Translations under genes and position numbers: made by a program
Shown here: positions 58,541 to 64,000 of the stretch, piece after piece
Numbering within the stretch: the first letter of the stretch is position 1
Layout: every line of letters starts with the position of its first letter
Source of the DNA: Streptomyces syringium
GTDB lineage: Bacteria > Actinomycetota > Actinomycetes > Streptomycetales > Streptomycetaceae
Assembly: GCF_017876625.1 (NCBI RefSeq)
Contig: NZ_JAGIOH010000001.1
Coordinates: 6,035,501-6,099,500, forward strand
Direction of reading: 5' to 3'
Length of the DNA stretch: 64,000 nucleotides
The notes under the pieces: generated by a model
Database searches by the model: none
Told to the model about the DNA's origin: nothing
The model's input: the letters and a program-made list of their open reading frames with translations, nothing else

Positions 58541-59590
58541 TCAGGTGATGGTCAGGCTCACGGTGACGCTGCCGTCGTCCGCGGTGAGGGTATAGGTGCC
58601 GTTGCCGGTGAAGGGCTTGCTGCCGCGGGCCAGGTAGTCGTCGCCGTTGCCGAAGTCGGACTCGTCGACGGTGGCACAGACTTCGGTGATGTCGGCGGCG
58701 CTGAAGGGCAGGTCGACGGAGAGGGATGCGGTGGTCACGGTGGGGACGCTCGCGTTGGCCTGGGTCCACAGCCGGAAGCCGTTTCCGCTCTTGGTCTTGA
58801 GCCAGATCTTGCCGTACGGCTCGGGCTCGCCCTCGCCGGGGTTGGAGAACGTGAACGTGCAGTCGGCGTGTGCGACCACGGTGGGGTGCGAGGGGAGGGA
58901 CTCCGCCGTGGCGAACTCGGTGCCCTTCAGGCCCGGCAGGCCTTCCGTGATGGTCTCGGGGCCTTCGAGTACTTGCTTGCCGTAGTAGTCGTACCGGAGG
59001 TACTGATCTCCCCGGGTGAAGTACAGGTACTGACGGGAGCGTTCCCGCAGGCTCCAGGACGAGGTGGTGAACACGGAGTCCAGGTCGCGGTCGAAGCCGG
59101 CCTTCTTCAGCCCCGGCCAGGCGTCCGCGATGCTCATCGGGCCGCGCAGCAGCTGGTTGTTGTCGTCGTCGAACTCGATGTACTGGTCCCCCTTGAAGAA
59201 GTGGAACCGGTAGACCTCCCTGCCGAACGGCGGTGTCTTGTGCGCACCCCATACGGCTGCGTCCAGGTCGCGGTCGAAGCCGGCCTTCTTCAGGCCCGGC
59301 CAGTCGGCGAGAGCGTGGGGGCCGGAGACGACGCGGTCGTTGACCAGGTCGTAGCGCAGATACTGATCGCCCCGGAAGAGGTAGGCGACGGGGGCCCGGC
59401 CGGCAGGGCTCTGGGTGGCTCCCGCGTCGAGGTCGGAGGCGAACTGGGTGTCCTCCAGTCCCGGCCAGGCGTCGGCGATCCTGCTGGGGCCGCTGGTTAT
59501 CTTGCTGTCGGGGTTGTTGTAGGCGACGTACTGATCGCCGCGGAAGAAATAGACCGTGTCGTTGTTCCGGTTCGTGGCAGCCTGGATCAT
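58541..59590 (-). CDS. Hemopexin-repeat protein
   Basis: 349 aa. Four hemopexin-like repeats in residues 1-220, each with a (Y/F)xF-(R/K)GDQY-(L/V/I) core (FFRGDQYVAY, LFRGDQYLRY, FFKGDQYIEF, YFTRGDQYLRY) and a WPGL turn, then a C-terminal beta-rich domain of about 120 residues beginning ADCTFTF. No signal peptide is seen. Hemopexin repeats form a four-bladed propeller that binds ligands. GAAGGAGG lies 5 nt before the ATG. It stands alone; similar bacterial proteins have unknown roles. Two repeats share almost the same DNA (AWPGLKKAGFDRDLD), suggesting recent internal duplication. Confidence 0.88.
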   Translation of the reverse strand: MIQAATNRNNDTVYFFRGDQYVAYNNPDSKITSGPSRIADAWPGLEDTQFASDLDAGATQSPAGRAPVAYLFRGDQYLRYDLVNDRVVSGPHALADWPGLKKAGFDRDLDAAVWGAHKTPPFGREVYRFHFFKGDQYIEFDDDNNQLLRGPMSIADAWPGLKKAGFDRDLDSVFTTSSWSLRERSRQYLYFTRGDQYLRYDYYGKQVLEGPETITEGLPGLKGTEFATAESLPSHPTVVAHADCTFTFSNPGEGEPEPYGKIWLKTKSGNGFRLWTQANASVPTVTTASLSVDLPFSAADITEVCATVDESDFGNGDDYLARGSKPFTGNGTYTLTADDGSVTVSLTIT

Positions 59591-59739
59591 GGCGTCCTCC
59601 TTCAGCGAAACGGGCAGACGGGCTGGTTGAGCACCGGCCGAAGCTCACCGTGCCCCGTCTGGATCTACCCCGAAAGATCGCGTTTTCGGACACCGTGGCC
59701 GCCACGGATCGAGGGCCGCTCCCGCTGTCATGCCCCCGG

Positions 59740-60897
59740 CTACAGCCAGTCCCGCCGCTTGAAGACGAAGTACAGGCTCACGCAGACGACGGCCATCAGG
59801 GCGATCGCGAACGGGTATCCGAACACCCACGTCAGCTCCGGCATGTGCGTGAAGTTCATGCCGTAGATCGTCCCCACCAGCGTCGGTGCGAACAGAATCG
59901 CCGCCCACGACGAGATCTTCTTGATCTCCTCGTTCTGCTCGAAGCCCGCCTCCGCCAGCGCCCGCATTTCGGCGTTCTGCTGCTGGGTGACGAGGGTGGC
60001 GTTCACCGCGAGGATGTCCGCCAGGGCCGAGCGGAAGCCGTCGACGCGCTCGCTGGTGTGTGTGACGTGGTCGGCGACATCGCGGAGATAGCGCTGGAGT
60101 TCGTCGTCGGTGCCGTACTTGGCGAAGCCGGCCATCAGGCCGTGGAGCATGCCGACCAGGGGGCGGGTGGCGCGCTGGAACTCCACCATTTCGCGGGCGA
60201 GTTCGTAGATGCGGCGGGAGACGGCGGGGTCGCCGCCGAAGACCTCGGTCTCGATCTCGTCGATGTCGTTCTGCACGCCGGCGACGACCGGGGCGTAGCC
60301 GTCGACGACCGCGTCGAGGATCGCGTAGAGCACCGCCTCCGGGCCCAGGGCCAGCAGTTCGGGGGTGGCCTCCATGCGGCGGCGGACGGCCGACAGGTCC
60401 GGGGCCGCGCCGTGCCGGACGGTGATCACGAAGTCGGGGCCGACGAAGATGTGCAGCTCGCCGAAGTCGACCTCTTCCGGGGCGTCGAGATAGCGGGCGG
60501 CGCGCAGGACGACGAAGAGGGTGTCGCCGTAACGTTCCAGCTTGGGGCGCTGGTGGGCTTCGAGGGCGTCTTCCACCGCGAGCTGGTGGAGATCGAATTC
60601 CCCCGCCAGCGAGACCAGCTCGCTCTCCGTCGGCCGGTGCAGTCCGATCCAGGCCATGGCGTCGGGCTGCTCGCGCAGCCGGCGGTAGGTGTCGGCCAGG
60701 GACGTCGGGGTGCTGACGCGGTGGCCGTCGCGGTAGACGGCGGCGTGCACGACGCTGCCCTCGCCGGCCGTCGGGCCCGGGGCGTCCGGTGTCCGGCGGT
60801 CCGCCGGGGGAGTGCCGCCCGTGCGGGCGGTCGTCGGCCGCAGCCAGGAGTGCTTCTTCGGGCTGGGCCGCTGTCGGCGCGGAGGGTTCTCGGGCAT
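59740..60897 (-). CDS. corA: CorA-family magnesium/cobalt transporter
   Basis: 385 aa. Long cytoplasmic funnel domain, then two C-terminal transmembrane helices with the pore signature YGMNF between them (IYGMNFTHMPEL) and the basic end FKRRDWL. Starts at ATG 60897 with GGGAG about 6 nt upstream; the frame also opens at 60948 without support. The N-terminal ~60 residues are Pro/Arg-rich and variable. Housekeeping ion uptake. Confidence 0.95.
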   Translation of the reverse strand: MPENPPRRQRPSPKKHSWLRPTTARTGGTPPADRRTPDAPGPTAGEGSVVHAAVYRDGHRVSTPTSLADTYRRLREQPDAMAWIGLHRPTESELVSLAGEFDLHQLAVEDALEAHQRPKLERYGDTLFVVLRAARYLDAPEEVDFGELHIFVGPDFVITVRHGAAPDLSAVRRRMEATPELLALGPEAVLYAILDAVVDGYAPVVAGVQNDIDEIETEVFGGDPAVSRRIYELAREMVEFQRATRPLVGMLHGLMAGFAKYGTDDELQRYLRDVADHVTHTSERVDGFRSALADILAVNATLVTQQQNAEMRALAEAGFEQNEEIKKISSWAAILFAPTLVGTIYGMNFTHMPELTWVFGYPFAIALMAVVCVSLYFVFKRRDWL

Positions 60898-61043
60898 GGG
60901 GGCTCCCTCTCGCTCAGCACTGGACCGCGAACAGGATATACGGATCAAAATAAACGCCTGGGGCAGGTGGGGCCCATGAGCCGATCGGTCCCACGGCAGG
61001 CATGCGGACCGTATCTGTCCGCCACCCCCTCTAGCGTGACGTC

Positions 61044-62153
61044 ATGACGAACGCCGCAGCCCCCGTGCTCTCCACCCGCGCCCTCAACCGTGCCTTCCTG
61101 GAGCGCCAGCTGCTGCTGCGCCGCAGCCCGCTGCCCGTGCTCGACGCCGTGGAGCACCTCGTCGGCCTCCAGGCCCAGTCACCGATGGACCCCTATTACG
61201 CGCTCGCGGCCCGCGTCGAGGATTTCCGGCCCGAAGGGCTCTCCGATCTCCTCGCCTCCCGCGAGGCCGTCCGGATCGCGCTGATGCGTTCCACGATCCA
61301 CCTGGTCAGCGCACGCGACTGCCGCACACTGCGGCCGGTGGTCCAGCCCGTGCAGGACCGTGCCCTCCAGGGCTCCTTCGCCAAGCGGCTCGTCGGAGTG
61401 GACCTGAACCGGCTGGCCGGCCGCGCCCGCGCACTCGTCGCCGAGCGCCCGTACACCTTCCACGACCTCGGCCGGACGCTGGCCGAGGAGTGGCCCGAGC
61501 ACGAGCCGCAGGCGCTGGCCATGGCGGCGCGGTCCGTGCTGCCGCTCGTCCAGGTCACTCCCCGCGCCCTGTGGGGGCGCAGCGGGCCGGCCGCGCACAC
61601 GACCGTGGAGACCTGGCTCGGCCGGGGGCCGGACGCCGAGCCCGACCTCGACAGCGTGCTGGAGCGCTACCTCGCGGCGTTCGGACCCGCCTCCGTCAAG
61701 GACATGCAGACGTGGTGCGGGCTGACCCGGCTGCGCGAGGTCGTCGAGCGGCTGCGGCCCGGGCTGCGGACGTTCCGAGACGAGCACGGCGTGGAGCTGT
61801 TCGACGTGCCGGACGCCCCGCTGCCCGACGCGGACATGCCCGCGCCCGTGCGCTTCCTGCCGGAGTTCGACAACCTCCTCCTCTCCCACGCGGACCGCTC
61901 CCGCGTCATCGACCCCGCCGGCCTCCGCCGCCTGTGGCGCGCCAACCGCGCCCACCGTTCGTTCCTGCTGGACGGACGCGTCGGCGGACTGTGGCGCCTG
62001 GACCGGGCGCGGGAGGACGCGACGCTGGTCATCGAGCCGTTCGGGCGGCTGTCGCAGGCGGACCGGGCCGCCCTGGAGACCGAGGCCGCGGGCGTCCTCA
62101 CCCTGGCGGCACCCGAAGCGCGCCACGAGGTGCGCTTCGGGGACGTCGCCTGA
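61044..62153 (+). CDS. AlkZ-like (HTH_42) DNA glycosylase-type winged-helix protein
   Basis: 369 aa winged-helix protein of the YcaQ/AlkZ superfamily. The catalytic motif region reads GLQAQSP with Gln43 and Gln45, the QxQ form of AlkZ-like proteins rather than the QxD of YcaQ. AlkZ from the azinomycin producer unhooks DNA cross-links; many paralogues have unknown substrates. The C-terminus has LPEFDNLLLSHADRSRV, a family stretch. The ATG lies close to a likely promoter and no good ribosome site is visible. No DNA-alkylating pathway is recognised nearby, so general repair is likely. Convergent with lysA. Confidence 0.85.
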   Translation: MTNAAAPVLSTRALNRAFLERQLLLRRSPLPVLDAVEHLVGLQAQSPMDPYYALAARVEDFRPEGLSDLLASREAVRIALMRSTIHLVSARDCRTLRPVVQPVQDRALQGSFAKRLVGVDLNRLAGRARALVAERPYTFHDLGRTLAEEWPEHEPQALAMAARSVLPLVQVTPRALWGRSGPAAHTTVETWLGRGPDAEPDLDSVLERYLAAFGPASVKDMQTWCGLTRLREVVERLRPGLRTFRDEHGVELFDVPDAPLPDADMPAPVRFLPEFDNLLLSHADRSRVIDPAGLRRLWRANRAHRSFLLDGRVGGLWRLDRAREDATLVIEPFGRLSQADRAALETEAAGVLTLAAPEARHEVRFGDVA

Positions 62154-62177
62154 GACACACCCCGGCACGCGACCCCC

Positions 62178-62207
62178 GTGGCACCCGTGGCACCTGTGGC
62201 ACCCGTG
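62178..62207. repeat. GTGGCACCC/T tandem repeat, about 3.3 copies
   Basis: Nine-bp units GTGGCACCC, GTGGCACCT, GTGGCACCC then GTG, in the 64-bp gap between convergent stop codons. Confidence 0.8.
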
Positions 62208-62217
62208 ACAGGGGCAC

Positions 62218-63564
62218 TCATTCCCCCACGTCGCGGCTGCGCAGGTCCTCCAGCGTCTCGCGCCGTACGAGCAGCCGCGCCAGCCCGCCGGAGACCGCCG
62301 CGACGGGCGGCCGGCCGACGAGGTTGTACGCGGACGCCATGGACAGGTGATACGCACCGGACGCCGGAACAGCCAGGATGTCGCCGGGGCGGACGTCGCC
62401 GGGCAGCGGTACCGCCTCGGCGAGGACGTCCCCCGCCTCGCAGTGCCGTCCCACCACGGTCATGGCCCGGGCCGGTGCGGGCGAGGCGCGGCCCACGAGC
62501 CGGACCGTGTAGCGCACGCCGTACAGCGCGGGGCGCGGGTTGTCGCTCATGCCGCCGTCCACCGCCACGAACGTCGTGTCGCCCGTGGACTTCACGGCGA
62601 GCACCCGGTAGAGCGCCACGCCCGCGGGCCCCGCGATCCAGCGGCCCGGCTCGACGGTCAGACGGGGTACCGGAAGGTCGAAGCGGGCGCACTGGAGCGC
62701 CAGTTCCCCGCCGACCCGGTCGGCGTACGCGCGGGGGTCCAGCGCCGGGTCGCCGTCGCGGTAGGCGATGGCGAAGCCGCCGCCGAGGTCGAGTTCCGGG
62801 AACGTCACCCCGTGCCGGTCCCGGATCCGGGCGAGCAGCGGGACGATCCGCCGCACCGCCGTGACGTACGGGCCGAGTTCGGCGATCTGCGAGCCGAGGT
62901 GGCAGTGCAGTCCCGTGAGTTCGAGCCGGGGCTGGCCGAGGATCCGCGCCACCGCGTCCTCCGCCTCACCGCCCGCGACCGGCAGCCCGAACTTCTGCCC
63001 CTCCACCCCGGTCCGTACGGCCGAGTGCGCCCCGGCAGCCACCCCGGGGACGACCCGCACCAGCACCTTCTGCCGGGTGCCCGGCGGGATCAGGGCGGCG
63101 AGCCGCGCGATCTCGCCCGTGCTGTCGAGGACGACGCGGCCCACGCCCAGGCGCAGCGCGGTCCGCAGGTCGTCGGGGCTCTTGGCGTTGCCGTGCAGCA
63201 CGATGCGCTCGGCGGGGAAACCGGTGTGCGCGGCCAGCTCCAGCTCACCGGCGGAGCAGACGTCCAGGCACAGGCCTTCCTCCCGGACCCAGCGGATCAT
63301 GGCACGGGTGAGGAACGCCTTGCCGGCGTAGGCGACGTCGGCGTGCGGGAGCGCGGTGCGCCAGGCGCGGGCCCGGGTGCGCACCTCGTCCTCGTCGATG
63401 ACGTAGGAGGGGGTGCCGAAGCGGTCGGCGAGTTCGGCGAGGACCACCCCGCCGACGGCGAGGTCGCCCGACGGCAGGGTCTGCGTCGACGCGGGCCACA
63501 CGGGCGCGGGCGTCGGCTCCTCGGGGAGCGGCGGCAGGGATATCGGGGCGAGCGGAAGGGACAC
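62218..63564 (-). CDS. lysA: Diaminopimelate decarboxylase
   Basis: 448 aa PLP-dependent enzyme, last step of lysine synthesis. PLP Lys82 in VAYAGKAFL, GGGFAIAY phosphate loop, EPGRW, and the dimer Cys in RHCEAGD. GTG 63564 has AAGGAGG 6 nt upstream. The N-terminus carries a ~25-residue Pro-rich extension. A SAV_915-like gene lies upstream on the same strand. Streptomyces may carry more than one lysA-like gene, so this could be a paralogue for another substrate. Confidence 0.93.
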   Translation of the reverse strand: MSLPLAPISLPPLPEEPTPAPVWPASTQTLPSGDLAVGGVVLAELADRFGTPSYVIDEDEVRTRARAWRTALPHADVAYAGKAFLTRAMIRWVREEGLCLDVCSAGELELAAHTGFPAERIVLHGNAKSPDDLRTALRLGVGRVVLDSTGEIARLAALIPPGTRQKVLVRVVPGVAAGAHSAVRTGVEGQKFGLPVAGGEAEDAVARILGQPRLELTGLHCHLGSQIAELGPYVTAVRRIVPLLARIRDRHGVTFPELDLGGGFAIAYRDGDPALDPRAYADRVGGELALQCARFDLPVPRLTVEPGRWIAGPAGVALYRVLAVKSTGDTTFVAVDGGMSDNPRPALYGVRYTVRLVGRASPAPARAMTVVGRHCEAGDVLAEAVPLPGDVRPGDILAVPASGAYHLSMASAYNLVGRPPVAAVSGGLARLLVRRETLEDLRSRDVGE

Positions 63565-63636
63565 GGACGGCCTCCTTCGAGGCGAAGGGCGAGAACCGGG
63601 GGCCTGCGGGACCGGCGTCGTCGCCGGTGGCGGCCG

Positions 63637-64000
63637 TCAGCCGGGGAAGGTCGGGAGGAGGGCGCCGGCGTCCGGGGGCGTGGGCCGTACGGCGGGGGCC
63701 GTCAGCAGAGGGTCGACGGAGACCAGCTCGACGCCGAGGGGCGCCGCCAGGGCGTGCACGGCCGGCAGCGCGAGACGGATGGACGGGTGACCCGCGCCCA
63801 GAATGTCGGACAGCCGTCGCCGGGTGGTGAAGGCGACGGCTGTGCGGGTGCCCAGGGGAGTGCGGAAGACGCGCAGGGCGTACCCGCTGGGGCAGAGCCG
63901 TACGGGCACGTACAGGGGCGCTGCCTGGCTGCTATGGACCGGTTCGGAAGGCTCTCCGTCGTCGGCCTGCGGGCTGTCGACGGCGGCGACGGCGGCGGCT
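63637..64000 (-). CDS. SAV_915-like small protein (5' end beyond right edge)
   Basis: The frame is open to the window end, so the start may lie outside; an internal GTG at 63909 would give 90 aa. Core features: PLYVPVRLCPSGYALRVF, RTPLGTRTAVAFTT, SIRLALPAVHALAAPLGV and VDPLLTAP, which match the SAV_915-type family of unknown function. The upstream part is Ala/Asp-rich. Confidence 0.6.
   Translation of the reverse strand, partial: AAAVAAVDSPQADDGEPSEPVHSSQAAPLYVPVRLCPSGYALRVFRTPLGTRTAVAFTTRRRLSDILGAGHPSIRLALPAVHALAAPLGVELVSVDPLLTAPAVRPTPPDAGALLPTFPG

Overview
The window is high-GC DNA with strong G/C bias at third codon positions, frequent GTG starts behind AAGGAG-type ribosome sites, SARP regulators, an acyl-CoA carboxylase beta/epsilon pair and several biosynthetic systems. 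It looks like a Streptomyces or close relative. No rRNA, tRNA, CRISPR array, insertion sequence or plasmid function was seen.

Layout. (1) 1-20386, minus: two NRPS genes, the second running off the left edge. The complete protein has four modules with signature residues reading X - Ser - D-Thr - D-Ser; the next protein adds an unassigned epimerised residue. (2) 20723-25577, plus: an alpha/beta hydrolase, a small membrane protein, a trans-polyprenyl diphosphate synthase and an acyl-CoA carboxylase beta + epsilon pair that could feed carboxylated extender units. (3) 25699-31539: two SARP-family regulators (one AfsR-like with TPRs) flanking two small minus-strand ORFs and two copies of a ~50-bp SARP-like promoter element. 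(4) 31646-40285: a RiPP/bacteriocin-like locus with a 58-aa candidate peptide divergent from a flavin-dependent tryptophan-halogenase homologue whose catalytic Glu is replaced, a 72-aa double-glycine-leader peptide, and a complete NHLM-type export system (HlyD-like protein, C39 peptidase-ABC exporter, second ABC exporter). No LanM, YcaO or radical SAM enzyme is present. (5) 41481-54129: homologues of OleA, OleC, OleB and OleD (head-to-head condensation, beta-lactone formation, beta-lactone decarboxylation, ketone reduction) wrapped around a 2477-aa highly reducing type I PKS without a thioesterase. This is the strongest candidate for an undescribed system: PKS-made chains joined head to head to give a beta-lactone or long olefin. 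(6) 54178-64000: ordinary genes (KatE-type catalase, KhtT/KhtU-like cation antiporter, hemopexin-repeat protein, CorA, AlkZ-like glycosylase, DAP decarboxylase, SAV_915-like partial gene).

How parts work together. The NRPS proteins join through short docking segments and the C/E/T subtypes agree internally. The SARPs probably control the small-peptide/export locus. The carboxylase could supply extender units to the PKS. PKS chain release is probably done by the OleA-like enzyme acting on the ACP-bound chain. These are inferences from motifs and gene order.
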